Assembly: GCF_030643905.1 (NCBI RefSeq)
Contig: NZ_CP121446.1
Coordinates: 1,426,001 to 1,490,000 of the forward strand
Source: Flavobacterium sp. IMCC34852
GTDB taxonomy: Bacteria > Bacteroidota > Bacteroidia > Flavobacteriales > Flavobacteriaceae
Direction: 5' to 3'
Length of the DNA: 64,000 bases
The position numbers and the translations under genes are program-made. The notes below the pieces were generated by a model. The model did no database searches. It saw nothing but the letters and a program-made list of their open reading frames with translations, and was not told the DNA's origin. Shown in pieces: positions 1 through 8,051 of the stretch. The first letter of the stretch is position 1. Every line of letters starts with the position of its first letter.

Positions 1-28
1 AAAGCCCTGAGAAATCAGGGCTTTTTTT
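1..28 (+). terminator. Rho-independent terminator at left edge
   Basis: A 10-bp stem (1-10 with 15-24) closes a GAAA tetraloop and runs into a T tract at 22-28. In + orientation it would end a gene lying left of the window. The stop codon of the minus-strand msr gene (27-29) abuts it, so it may also serve that gene, but the flank that would show a minus-strand T tract is cut off. Confidence 0.75.
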
Positions 29-1124
29 AGTTTTTCTTTTTCAATCTGTCTTTAAAAACCTTTTCAAATTTCTCCAATTTGGGTTGGATTACCATTTGAC
101 AATAAGGTTGGTTTTTGTTGTTTTCATAATAGTTTTGGTGATAGTCTTTGGCTTTGTAAAACGCTTTAAAAGGCTCTAAAGTGGTGACGATTTTATTATT
201 GAAAACTTCTTTGTTTAATTCGGCTATAATGCTTTCGGCTGCTTTCTTCTGTTCTTCGTTTTTATAAAAAATCACCGAGCGGTATTGTGTTCCTACATCA
301 GCGCCTTGGCGGTTTAAAGTCGTTGGGTCATGAACGGTAAAGAATACTTTGAAAATTTCATCCAAATTGGTTTTGGTCTTGTCATAAGTGATTTCTACTA
401 CTTCAGCCGCACCGGTTCTTCCAGTACAAACTTCCTCGTAGCTGGGATTTTCAACGGTGCCGCCAGAGAAACCTGAAACTACTTTTTCTACACCGGTTAA
501 GTTTTCATAAACGGCTTCCACACACCAATAACAGCCGCCGCCGATAGTGATGGTTTCAAGATTTCCCTTGTTTTGATTGGCCACTGCATCGGGAACAAAA
601 TCTAATGAAATGGCATTCATGCAATATCTTTTACCTGTTGGTTCCGGACCATCGTCAAATAAATGGCCTAAGTGACTGTCGCATCTGCCGCACAATGCTT
701 CAATACGGTGCATGCCATAGGAATTATCATCTTTAAAAGTGATGCTGTTTTTGTTGTCCTGTTCAAAAAAGCTCGGCCAACCGCAGCTGCTCACAAATTT
801 TTGATCGGATTTGAATAATTTCAAACCACAAGCCGCGCAATAATAAGTGCCTTTGGTTTCGCTTTTCCACATGGTTCCGGTGAAAGCTCTTTCAGTATCG
901 GCTTGACGCGCTACGGCATACAAATCAGGCGGCAATACCTTTTTCCATTGCTCATCGGTTAAAACCAATTTAGCAGTATCGGTATTTGAATAATAAGGAT
1001 TTTCAGGTTTTGAAATCACATTTTCCATAGCAGTTGTTTTGATTATTGTATTGTTATTTTGACCGCAAGCATTGAATATGAAAAGCGGTAATAAAATGAA
1101 AAAATTAACAACGGATTTTGTCAT
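27..1124 (-). CDS. msrBA: Bifunctional peptide methionine sulfoxide reductase MsrB-MsrA, lipoprotein
   Basis: Repairs oxidised methionines. The MsrB domain (about residues 50-178) reduces the R-sulfoxide and the MsrA domain (about 188-345) the S-sulfoxide. Seen: two zinc CxxC pairs (YCAAC, CGRC), the MsrB catalytic motif RYCMN, the MsrA motif GGGCYWC, and a likely resolving Cys in QPYC near the C-terminus. The N-terminus is hydrophobic and ends in FNACG with Cys20, a plausible lipobox, so it is probably anchored in the envelope. The order MsrB then MsrA is the reverse of the Neisseria fusion. A TAAATTTG -7 box candidate lies at 1154-1147 on the minus strand. It stands alone, not in an obvious operon. 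Confidence 0.95.
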   Translation of the reverse strand: MTKSVVNFFILLPLFIFNACGQNNNTIIKTTAMENVISKPENPYYSNTDTAKLVLTDEQWKKVLPPDLYAVARQADTERAFTGTMWKSETKGTYYCAACGLKLFKSDQKFVSSCGWPSFFEQDNKNSITFKDDNSYGMHRIEALCGRCDSHLGHLFDDGPEPTGKRYCMNAISLDFVPDAVANQNKGNLETITIGGGCYWCVEAVYENLTGVEKVVSGFSGGTVENPSYEEVCTGRTGAAEVVEITYDKTKTNLDEIFKVFFTVHDPTTLNRQGADVGTQYRSVIFYKNEEQKKAAESIIAELNKEVFNNKIVTTLEPFKAFYKAKDYHQNYYENNKNQPYCQMVIQPKLEKFEKVFKDRLKKKN

Positions 1125-1223
1125 AGCAATCGTTTTAAATCAGATACAAATTTACAGCTAAATACGAGTCGAAATGTCCGATAGATTACAAATTACCTTG
1201 ATTTAAGGAAAGTTTAACGGTTG

Positions 1224-2489
1224 TTAATTCACTTCACATTTTAAAGTGTCCAAGTTGATTGATTTGTCCTGATTCAATATCGAATTTGATTTTAGATAAG
1301 CTAAAATTTGTGGACACAAATAACCATTAATTTCTTCTTCGGAATATTTTTGCCAATCGGAATTTTGGTTTATTGGAGCTGTTGTAAAAGGAAGTTCATT
1401 TATAAATCCTTTTACAAGTTCATTGTAATATTTGTCTTTTATCTTTTGGAAAAAGGTAAAACTGATGATTTTATTATTAGTCCAAAGCTTTAATAAAAAT
1501 CCATCATTAAAATGAGAGCTCTTTTTTTCAAGACAATTGTAAAAATGGCCAAATAGTTCGCTATCGCTTATCCAAAATTCCCTTTTCTTATCTCTGATTG
1601 TTTCAAATTTGGCAACAATCATTGACAATAATTCCTCTGAATCTTTATCAGAAAAACTTGCAGCGGCTTCTAGGTATTGATAATCATAAAAACCTTTGTC
1701 AATTTTTGTCTTTAATTCCGGAATAAAGGATTTATCAGGAAACTTTGAAATAGCCAAAAACGAATTGTCAATATTCTTATGAAATAATGGCAAATCTCTT
1801 TTGTTTTGAAATGAAGCTAATGTGGCCAAAATTTCAATTTCCGGATGTTTATTAGCAAAATATTTCACTCGTTCATAATTGTCAAATTTGAATTTATTGA
1901 GCGTAAAAATATGTTTAAGTGTTATTGGTAATACATTATCATTTGAGAGAACTGTTTTGTTCAGAATAACCAGCAAACTGTCAACTTCGGGTTTAGTCCA
2001 ATTGGTTTCAAAAGGTAAATTGCTTTTCTTTATCTCTTCAATCGAAAATTCTTTTTTGTATATTTCAATTTCATCAATTTTATTTTTTTGATAAAATACA
2101 TTTTCATACAATTCACCTGCAAAACTGGTTTGATAACCGGTACAACCCGCCTGAATGTATATTTCTTCGTTGTTGAAAATATATTGTGAAAACAAACTGC
2201 TAATGTATTCAGATTTTCGATTTGTCAGTATTCTACTCATATAGGATTTAATCACTTCATTTCCTTTTTCAGCGATGTAGATTATTTCTTCATCAGTAGC
2301 AATAGAATCAAGTTTGGTGTAAAGATTTTCATAATCTAAATATATTATTGCATCACTGCCTATTCCAATCTTTCCATTTTTGACTTGATCAGTCGCATTG
2401 ATTACAGTAAAAAGCGAATCTACTTTTGCAGACAACTGAGAAAAACAAAATGCAGGTATCAATAATAAAATGATAATTTTTAACTTCAT
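1224..2489 (-). CDS. Secreted protein of unknown function
   Basis: I do not recognise this 421-residue protein. It starts with a clear signal peptide (about 20 residues, ending CFSQ), so it is exported to the periplasm or beyond. The rest is rich in Lys, Glu, Ile and Phe and predicts as mostly helical, with repeated helix-pair texture that could be a HEAT-like solenoid; that is inference only. Few cysteines, no catalytic motif seen. It lies 100 bp upstream of msr in the same direction but with a gap large enough for separate promoters. Confidence 0.75.
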   Translation of the reverse strand: MKLKIIILLLIPAFCFSQLSAKVDSLFTVINATDQVKNGKIGIGSDAIIYLDYENLYTKLDSIATDEEIIYIAEKGNEVIKSYMSRILTNRKSEYISSLFSQYIFNNEEIYIQAGCTGYQTSFAGELYENVFYQKNKIDEIEIYKKEFSIEEIKKSNLPFETNWTKPEVDSLLVILNKTVLSNDNVLPITLKHIFTLNKFKFDNYERVKYFANKHPEIEILATLASFQNKRDLPLFHKNIDNSFLAISKFPDKSFIPELKTKIDKGFYDYQYLEAAASFSDKDSEELLSMIVAKFETIRDKKREFWISDSELFGHFYNCLEKKSSHFNDGFLLKLWTNNKIISFTFFQKIKDKYYNELVKGFINELPFTTAPINQNSDWQKYSEEEINGYLCPQILAYLKSNSILNQDKSINLDTLKCEVN

Positions 2490-2610
2490 ACAATTAAAAC
2501 GACAATGAGTAAAATTTATTGTTCCAAATTAATGAAAATTCTTTCTCTCTTCAACACACGTTAAACTTTTGCTAATTCTTAATTCGTCCCAAAAGGCAAA
2601 TCTTTTTTCG

Positions 2611-2618
2611 TATTTTTG
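2611..2618 (+). promoter_or_regulatory. Candidate -7 box for the idi operon
   Basis: TATTTTTG matches the Bacteroidota -7 consensus TAnnTTTG and lies 17 bp before the idi ATG. I find no clear TTG -33 element at the expected spacing, so this rests on the -7 box alone. Confidence 0.4.
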
Positions 2619-2635
2619 AACGATTAATAAAAGCT

Positions 2636-3163
2636 ATGGTCGAAGAAAAAGTAATCTTGGTTAACGAACAGGATGAACCCATTGGGTTGATGAACAAATT
2701 GGAAGCGCATGAAAAGGCAGTGCTACACCGTGCTTTTTCGGTTTTTGTGTTGAACAGCAATAACGAAATCATGTTGCAACAACGCGCGCACCACAAATAC
2801 CATTCGCCTTTGTTATGGACCAATACTTGTTGCAGTCACCAACGAGATGGCGAAACCAATATCCAAGCCGGAAGCCGACGTTTGTATGAGGAAATGGGTT
2901 TTAAAACCGAGTTGAAAGAACTGTTTCATTTTATTTACAAAGCGCCATTCGACAATGGTTTGACAGAGCATGAACTCGACCATGTAATGATTGGATATTA
3001 CAATGACGAACCTCAGATTAATCCCGAAGAAGTGGAAAGTTGGAAATGGATGTGCATCGAAGAAGTACGCCAAGATATGATTCAAAACCCCGACATTTAC
3101 ACGGTTTGGTTTAAAATCATCTTTGATGAGTTTTATCACTATCTAGAAGACCACAAACTTTAA
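2636..3163 (+). CDS. idi: Isopentenyl-diphosphate delta-isomerase, type 1
   Basis: Interconverts isopentenyl and dimethylallyl diphosphate for isoprenoid (menaquinone, carotenoid, undecaprenyl) synthesis in the cytosol. At 175 residues it has the normal length for the Nudix-fold type 1 enzyme. The active-site motif TNTCCSH (Cys65/66) and the metal-binding TEHELDH (about 110-116) are present, as is the degenerate Nudix helix RRLYEEMGF. It heads a co-directional run with queD, bcp and manA; the functions are unrelated, so shared transcription would be housekeeping. Confidence 0.97.
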   Translation: MVEEKVILVNEQDEPIGLMNKLEAHEKAVLHRAFSVFVLNSNNEIMLQQRAHHKYHSPLLWTNTCCSHQRDGETNIQAGSRRLYEEMGFKTELKELFHFIYKAPFDNGLTEHELDHVMIGYYNDEPQINPEEVESWKWMCIEEVRQDMIQNPDIYTVWFKIIFDEFYHYLEDHKL

Positions 3164-3169
3164 TTTTAA

Positions 3170-3195
3170 ACCTATAACTTACAACTCACAACCCA
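3170..3195 (+). repeat. 7-nt-period array abutting the queD start codon
   Basis: Three heptads ACCTATA, ACTTACA, ACTCACA (3170-3190) and a partial ACCCA run directly into the ATG at 3196. It is one of several short period-7 or period-8 arrays in this window. Confidence 0.6.
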
Positions 3196-3606
3196 ATGAA
3201 AGTCACCGTTTCCAGAAAAGCCCATTTTAATGCCGCACACCGATTGTATCGCAAGGATTGGTCGATGGAAAAAAACGATGCGGTCTTTGGGAAGTGCAAC
3301 AATCCTAATTTTCATGGTCATAATTATGAGTTAATCGTTTCGGTTACGGGTGAAATTGACCAAGAAACCGGTTATGTAATTGATGTGAAGATTTTATCAG
3401 ATTTAATCAAAGCACATATCGAAAATGCTTTCGACCATAAAAACCTAAATTTGGATGTGCCTGAGTTTGCGGATTTAAATCCAACTGCCGAAAATATAGC
3501 GGTAGTCATTTGGAACAAACTCCGTAAATATATTGATTCTGATAAAGATTTGGAAGTTGTTTTATACGAAACACCGCGAAACTTTGTAACTTATAAAGGC
3601 GAATAA
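3196..3606 (+). CDS. queD: 6-carboxytetrahydropterin synthase / 6-pyruvoyl-tetrahydropterin synthase family
   Basis: Acts on 7,8-dihydroneopterin triphosphate; in bacteria usually QueD, the second step of queuosine/7-deazaguanine synthesis. The 136-residue protein has the zinc ligands His15 (NAAHRL), His40 and His42 (HGHNY), a catalytic Cys34 just before them and the ETPRN motif near the C-terminus. A pterin-forming PTPS role cannot be excluded from sequence. No other que genes are visible here. Its TAA overlaps the bcp ATG by one base, so translational coupling is likely. Confidence 0.88.
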   Translation: MKVTVSRKAHFNAAHRLYRKDWSMEKNDAVFGKCNNPNFHGHNYELIVSVTGEIDQETGYVIDVKILSDLIKAHIENAFDHKNLNLDVPEFADLNPTAENIAVVIWNKLRKYIDSDKDLEVVLYETPRNFVTYKGE

Positions 3607-4058
3607 TGGCATTGCAAGTCGGAGACAAAATCCCTAATTTTTCAGCCATTGATACCAATGCGAATGTGTTTGAAAGCGACACTGTTGTTGGCAAAAAAGC
3701 CTTTGTCATTTATTTTTATCCCAAAGACGATACCCGAGTTTGCACAGAGCAAGCCTGTTCTTTCCGCGATCAATACGAAGATTTTAAAGCGTTAGATACC
3801 GAAGTTATTGGCGTTAGTAGCGATTCGGTGAAATCACATCAAAAATTCACTAATCAGTATAAATTACCTTTTATTCTGCTTTCAGATGTAGATAAAAAAC
3901 TGCGAAAATTATTTGGTGTTCCTAATGATTTATTCGGATTGATACCGGGTAGAGTGACTTATGTTGTCGATAAAAACGGTGTAATTCAGTTGGTATTTAA
4001 TAGTATGTCGGGCAAAATTCATATCAAAAAAGCACTTGAAATTCTCAAAAGAACGTAA
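3606..4058 (+). CDS. bcp: Thiol peroxidase, PrxQ/Bcp-type peroxiredoxin
   Basis: Reduces hydrogen peroxide and organic peroxides using thioredoxin. 150 residues, AhpC/TSA fold. The peroxidatic motif PKDDTRVC places Cys46, and Cys51 five residues on is the resolving cysteine typical of alpha-type PrxQ. The usual PGC is replaced by RVC, which keeps the P..T..C core. The start codon shares one base with the queD stop. Confidence 0.93.
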   Translation: MALQVGDKIPNFSAIDTNANVFESDTVVGKKAFVIYFYPKDDTRVCTEQACSFRDQYEDFKALDTEVIGVSSDSVKSHQKFTNQYKLPFILLSDVDKKLRKLFGVPNDLFGLIPGRVTYVVDKNGVIQLVFNSMSGKIHIKKALEILKRT

Positions 4059-4078
4059 GTTTGCCAAAAATTAGCGTG

Positions 4079-5041
4079 ATGCCATTTTATCCATTACAGT
4101 TTGAGCCGATTTTAAAAGAGAGAATTTGGGGCGGAACCAAATTGAAAACCATCTTAAATAAACCCATTACCTCAGAGATAACTGGAGAAAGCTGGGAAAT
4201 TTCAACGGTGGCTAATGATGTTAGTATTGTGGCTAACGGAGATTTCAAGGGCAAATCGTTAAATGATTTAATCGAAGCCTATCCAAACGAAATTTTAGGG
4301 ACCAAAGTTCATGCAAAATTCGGAAAGCAATTTCCTTTGTTGTTCAAATATTTGGATGCCCGTCAAGATTTATCCATTCAATTGCATCCTAATGACGAAT
4401 TGGCCCAAAAACGCCACAACTCTTTTGGTAAAACCGAAATGTGGTATGTGTTGCAAGCCGATGAGAATGCTCGATTAATTGTAGGTTTTAAAGAAAAGTC
4501 TTCACCGGAAGCTTATTTAGCCCATCTTGAGAACAAGACATTGCTTGATATTTTGGATACTAAAGCGGTCAAGACGGGCGATGTTTTTATGCTCAATACC
4601 GGAACCATACATGCTTTGGGTGCGGGAATTTTAATCGCTGAAATCCAACAAACTTCTGATATTACTTATCGCGTTTACGATTTTGATAGGGTAGATGCTC
4701 AGGGAAACAAGCGTGAATTGCATTTAGATTTGGCCATGGAAGCTTTGAATTACAACACAGTGGAAGCCCAATGTTTTTATGATAGAACAGAAAATGTTTC
4801 CAACGAAGTGATTAACTGTCAGTACTTCACCACCGATTTTATTCCGCTAAACGGAAATTTAAAAGTGAATAAAAACAATGATTCTTTCACGGTTTACATG
4901 TGCGTTGAAGGTCATTTTGAATTGGTTTATAACGGAAAAACTTACTCTTATCAAAAAGGAGATACTGTTTTAATTCCGGCTTCAATGACTGATTTTCAAC
5001 TGAATGGACAAGCCTCGGTTTTAGAAATTTATATTTCGTAG
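4079..5041 (+). CDS. manA: Mannose-6-phosphate isomerase, class I
   Basis: Converts fructose 6-phosphate and mannose 6-phosphate, feeding GDP-mannose and GDP-fucose glycans. 320 residues from the ATG at 4079. The frame can be read from a TTG at 4061, but the family normally begins with a YPLxFxPILKxxIWGG segment, which follows the ATG directly. Zinc ligands occur in the IQLHPND motif, with later family motifs around LNTGTIHALGAG. Same direction and 20 bp after bcp, probably cotranscribed. Confidence 0.93.
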   Translation: MPFYPLQFEPILKERIWGGTKLKTILNKPITSEITGESWEISTVANDVSIVANGDFKGKSLNDLIEAYPNEILGTKVHAKFGKQFPLLFKYLDARQDLSIQLHPNDELAQKRHNSFGKTEMWYVLQADENARLIVGFKEKSSPEAYLAHLENKTLLDILDTKAVKTGDVFMLNTGTIHALGAGILIAEIQQTSDITYRVYDFDRVDAQGNKRELHLDLAMEALNYNTVEAQCFYDRTENVSNEVINCQYFTTDFIPLNGNLKVNKNNDSFTVYMCVEGHFELVYNGKTYSYQKGDTVLIPASMTDFQLNGQASVLEIYIS

Positions 5042-5063
5042 TTTATATTCTAAAGATTTAATG

Positions 5064-5071
5064 TAATTTTG
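5064..5071 (+). promoter_or_regulatory. Candidate -7 box for the 89-residue protein gene
   Basis: TAATTTTG fits TAnnTTTG and lies 25 bp before the ATG at 5097. The -33 element is not clear. Confidence 0.4.
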
Positions 5072-5096
5072 CCGAAATTTAAAATTTACAAGAAAA

Positions 5097-5366
5097 ATGG
5101 GAAGTGTTAAGAATTTAAAAAAAGACATCAATTTTGTTTTAGGAGATATTATTGAAGCAGTTTACATCTACGAGATGACAACTTCAGGAAAACCTTCTGA
5201 TAAAACCAATGCTATTATTGATGAAGCAATTTCGTCTTTTGATGCTTTGATTACAAAAGTGAACGCTAAGAAAGTGGAAAATAAAAAAGCACATTTCAAA
5301 CAAATCAACGCTGAATTAGAACAAACTGCTAATCAGTTGGTTGAAAAAATCAATGCTTTGCAATAA
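5097..5366 (+). CDS. Small conserved helical protein, function unknown
   Basis: 89 residues with no signal peptide, so cytosolic. It is almost entirely predicted helix, with a Lys-rich middle and a C-terminal segment (about 55-88) of heptad-like spacing that could form a coiled coil. It looks like a small conserved flavobacterial protein, but I cannot give it a function. It has its own -7 box and is followed by tRNA-Thr. Confidence 0.75.
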   Translation: MGSVKNLKKDINFVLGDIIEAVYIYEMTTSGKPSDKTNAIIDEAISSFDALITKVNAKKVENKKAHFKQINAELEQTANQLVEKINALQ

Positions 5367-5396
5367 GAAAAAACAATAAAAAAGTGCTTAAATATT

Positions 5397-5426
5397 TTGG
5401 AGAATTAAATTTCACTTTTATATTTG
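5397..5426 (+). promoter_or_regulatory. Promoter of tRNA-Thr
   Basis: A TTG at 5397-5399 and TATATTTG at 5419-5426 are separated by 19 bp, matching the Bacteroidota -33/-7 promoter. Transcription would begin about 7 bases later, close to the tRNA 5' end at 5442. Confidence 0.7.
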
Positions 5427-5441
5427 CATTCACATTGAGAC

Positions 5442-5515
5442 GCCAGCATAGCTCAGTTGGCTAGAGCAGCTGATTTGTAATCAGCAGGTCGTGGGTTCGA
5501 GTCCCTCTGCCGGCT
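5442..5515 (+). tRNA. tRNA-Thr (anticodon TGT)
   Basis: 74 nt including the discriminator; CCA is not encoded. The anticodon stem GCTGA/TCAGC closes the loop TTTGTAA with anticodon TGT. D and T arms are present, with TTCGAGT in the T loop. Two non-canonical pairs are seen: A4-C69 in the acceptor stem and T50-T64 in the T stem. Confidence 0.95.
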
Positions 5516-5524
5516 CAATAAAGA

Positions 5525-5557
5525 AACCATCACTGAAAAGTGGTGGTTTTTTGTTTT
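5525..5557 (+). terminator. Terminator after tRNA-Thr
   Basis: 10-bp stem (5525-5534 with 5539-5548, one G-U pair), GAAA loop, then a T-rich run. Confidence 0.85.
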
Positions 5558-5569
5558 TGGAATATCTCC

Positions 5570-5599
5570 TTTGAAAACAATTCCAATTCTGTATCTTTG
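5570..5599 (+). promoter_or_regulatory. Promoter of the DMT-family permease
   Basis: TTTG at 5570-5573 and TATCTTTG at 5592-5599, 18 bp apart, form a full Bacteroidota promoter. The TTG at 5571 that opens the long reading frame is the -33 element, not a start codon. The ATG at 5622 lies about 16 bases after the expected start of transcription. Confidence 0.7.
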
Positions 5600-5621
5600 T
5601 CGGCTTTTTAAAAATGAAATT

Positions 5622-6524
5622 ATGTTTGGAAACAAAGTCCTTAAAGGGGTTTTTTTAGTGGGATTAGGCGCTACAAGTTACGGGATGTTGGCCACTTTCG
5701 TCAAATTGGCTTATGATGAAAATTATACTACCGCAGAAGTGACAACTTCTCAGTTTGTATTAGGCATCTTTGGTTTGCTGCTGATCAATCTTTTCCAAAA
5801 AAACAGAAAAAAAGGAGCGGTTGTAAAAGCTTCCCCAAAAAATATCTTCCATTTGATGTTGGCCGGAACTTCTTTAGGAATGACTAGTGTTTTCTACTAT
5901 TTGGCCGTAAAATACATTCCGGTTTCTATCGGAATAGTATTGTTGATGCAAACGGTTTGGATGGGTGTTTTACTCGAATGGTTTCTTGACAAAAAATCTC
6001 CTTCCTTACAAAAAATACTTTCTGTAGTGATAGTGTTGTTCGGTACGGCTTTGGCCACTAATTTAGTAAATGCCGAAATTATATTAGATTGGCGAGGTAT
6101 CTTGTGGGGATTATTAGCCGCAGCCTCTTTTACTACTACTATGTTTACAGCCAATCGAATTGCCGTGGGAATTTCAACCTCTCAAAGGAGTTTGTACATG
6201 TTGTTGGGTGGCGCTGTGATTGTTTTTGGTTTTGCACTATTTACACAAAACACACCTTTTGATTTCGGTATTTTTGCCAAATGGGGTATCATCTTAGCCT
6301 TATTCGGAACCATCATCCCTCCAATGCTTATGAACTCCGGTTTTCCACATACCGGTATTGGTTTGGGAAGCATCGTATCTTCTTTGGAATTACCGGTTTC
6401 AGTTTTAATGGCTTATGTTATTCTGAATGAAAGTGTAGTTTTTTTACAATGGATAGGCATATTGTTGATAATTTTAGCCATTGTTATTATGAATATTAGC
6501 TTCAAGAAAATTAAAGTTAATTGA
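5622..6524 (+). CDS. EamA/DMT-family membrane transporter
   Basis: 300 residues from the ATG at 5622, with about ten hydrophobic segments arranged as two EamA repeats, the layout of RhaT/YdcZ-like metabolite or amino-acid exporters in the inner membrane. Polar breaks contain Lys-rich loops (KNRKKG near residue 65). Substrate cannot be told from sequence. A longer start at TTG 5571 is rejected because that codon is the promoter -33 box. Confidence 0.87.
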   Translation: MFGNKVLKGVFLVGLGATSYGMLATFVKLAYDENYTTAEVTTSQFVLGIFGLLLINLFQKNRKKGAVVKASPKNIFHLMLAGTSLGMTSVFYYLAVKYIPVSIGIVLLMQTVWMGVLLEWFLDKKSPSLQKILSVVIVLFGTALATNLVNAEIILDWRGILWGLLAAASFTTTMFTANRIAVGISTSQRSLYMLLGGAVIVFGFALFTQNTPFDFGIFAKWGIILALFGTIIPPMLMNSGFPHTGIGLGSIVSSLELPVSVLMAYVILNESVVFLQWIGILLIILAIVIMNISFKKIKVN

Positions 6525-6629
6525 TTGACTGTTAATAATTTTGTTTCTTTTAAATAAAGCGCTTCCTTATTTTTTATAATTTTAGTAGACTAACCAATCA
6601 CGCCCTTGTGTGATGTAAATATTAAACTT

Positions 6630-7337
6630 ATGAGAAAATTATTCGCAGAATTTTTCGGAACCTTTTGGCTTGTTTTCGGCGGTTGTGGTAGCGCCGTTTT
6701 TGCAGCCGGAATACCTGACTTAGGCATCGGTTTTGCCGGTGTTTCCTTGGCATTTGGATTGACGGTTTTGACTATGGCTTATGCCGTAGGACATATTTCA
6801 GGCGGTCATTTTAATCCGGCGGTTTCTTTCGGGCTTTGGGCCGGTGGAAGGTTTTCGGGGAAAGATTTGTTACCTTATATAGTTTCACAATGTTTGGGTG
6901 CTATTGTCGCTGCGGGAACGTTACTTTTTATACTCTCCGGAAAAGCAGGATTTACCATTGACAACACCAAGCCGGGAGCTTTTGCTACTAATGGTTATGG
7001 TGCATTTTCTCCTGATGGTTATTCAATGGGTTCTGCATTTGTTGCAGAATTTGTTTTAACCATGTTCTTCTTAATCGTAATTATTGGAGCGACTGACAAG
7101 TTAGCTAATGGTAAATTTGCCGGTGTGGCCATTGGTTTGGCACTAACACTAATCCATTTAATCAGTATTCCCATTACCAATACTTCGGTTAACCCGGCGC
7201 GTTCTACTTCTCAAGCTTTGTTTGCGCAAGGCGAATCATTATCTCAATTGTGGTTGTTTTGGGCAGCTCCCATTGCCGGTGCTTTGGTAGGTGGATTTAT
7301 TTATAAAATTCTATTGGACAAAAAAGAAACTTTATAA
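6630..7337 (+). CDS. aqpZ: Aquaporin Z
   Basis: Inner-membrane water channel of the MIP family, 235 residues from the ATG at 6630 (an in-frame TTG at 6606 is not used by the family). Six membrane spans, two NPA boxes (HFNPAVS and VNPARST), and the selectivity-filter His and Arg in the [18 protein letters not shown] stretch, which is very close to E. coli AqpZ. The narrow-pore residues favour water over glycerol. Confidence 0.95.
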   Translation: MRKLFAEFFGTFWLVFGGCGSAVFAAGIPDLGIGFAGVSLAFGLTVLTMAYAVGHISGGHFNPAVSFGLWAGGRFSGKDLLPYIVSQCLGAIVAAGTLLFILSGKAGFTIDNTKPGAFATNGYGAFSPDGYSMGSAFVAEFVLTMFFLIVIIGATDKLANGKFAGVAIGLALTLIHLISIPITNTSVNPARSTSQALFAQGESLSQLWLFWAAPIAGALVGGFIYKILLDKKETL

Positions 7338-7413
7338 TATTGGGCGAAAGCCTGAAAAAAAGACTAAGAGAAAAGGATGAGATTATTTGTTCTTTTCTCT
7401 TTATTTTTGTGGA

Positions 7414-8016
7414 ATGAACTCACTTTTTCCAAAAGAAAAAATCATTTTTGATTTACCCGATGCCGAAATCGAATATTATTCGAGTTTCTTTGATTTGGCT
7501 CGTGCTAATGAACTTTTCGAGAAGTTAAAGGCAGAGATTCCTTGGCAACAAGACAATATTACCGTTTTTGGAAAAACCCATCCGCAACCCAGACTAACCG
7601 CGCTTTTCGGTAATGAAGGAAAATCTTATGGCTATTCCAACATAGTCATGCAACCGCATCATTGGAATCCGTTATTAATGTTTATTAAGGATGAAATTGA
7701 AACCATTGCTCAAGAAAATTTTACCACGGTTTTGCTTAATTATTACAGAGACGGTAAAGACAGTAACGGTTGGCATGCCGATAACGAAAGAGAATTGGGT
7801 AGAAATCCGGTAATTGCCTCAGTAAGTTTCGGTGCGGAAAGAAGTTTTCATTTGCAACACAACACGCTCAAAGATCAAAAACTAAAAATCAATTTGGAGC
7901 ATGGAAGTTTGTTAATCATGAGAGGAACAACCCAGCATTTTTGGAAACACCAAATCCCGAAAACGGCAAAAGATATCGGACCGAGAATCAATCTTACTTT
8001 TCGCATTATCAAATAA
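7414..8016 (+). CDS. AlkB-like 2-oxoglutarate/Fe(II) dioxygenase
   Basis: Likely repairs alkylated bases (1-methyladenine, 3-methylcytosine) by oxidative demethylation. 200 residues from the ATG at 7414. Seen: iron ligands in WHADNE (HxD) and the distal His in FWKHQIPK, and the 2-oxoglutarate-binding RINLTFR at the C-terminus. The arrangement resembles the ALKBH2/ALKBH3-like branch common in bacteria. A TATTTTTG box ends only 4 bp before the ATG, so the true promoter may lie further upstream. Confidence 0.9.
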   Translation: MNSLFPKEKIIFDLPDAEIEYYSSFFDLARANELFEKLKAEIPWQQDNITVFGKTHPQPRLTALFGNEGKSYGYSNIVMQPHHWNPLLMFIKDEIETIAQENFTTVLLNYYRDGKDSNGWHADNERELGRNPVIASVSFGAERSFHLQHNTLKDQKLKINLEHGSLLIMRGTTQHFWKHQIPKTAKDIGPRINLTFRIIK

Positions 8017-8029
8017 TTCTTGTTTTTGT

Positions 8030-8037
8030 TATATTTG
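8030..8037 (+). promoter_or_regulatory. Candidate -7 box for the fatty acid hydroxylase gene
   Basis: TATATTTG 14 bp before the ATG at 8052; no clear -33 TTG. It supports starting the protein at 8052, not at an upstream in-frame codon inside the alkB gene. Confidence 0.4.
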
Positions 8038-8051
8038 ATAAAACTATTACC

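Noticed and set aside
5571-5621. N-terminal extension of the DMT permease from TTG 5571
   Set aside because: The TTG is the -33 box of a promoter whose -7 box lies at 5592; the ATG at 5622 fits the family start.
7402-7409. TATTTTTG as promoter of the AlkB-like gene
   Set aside because: It ends only 4 bp before the chosen ATG, so transcription would start at or after the start codon; no -33 box at proper spacing.
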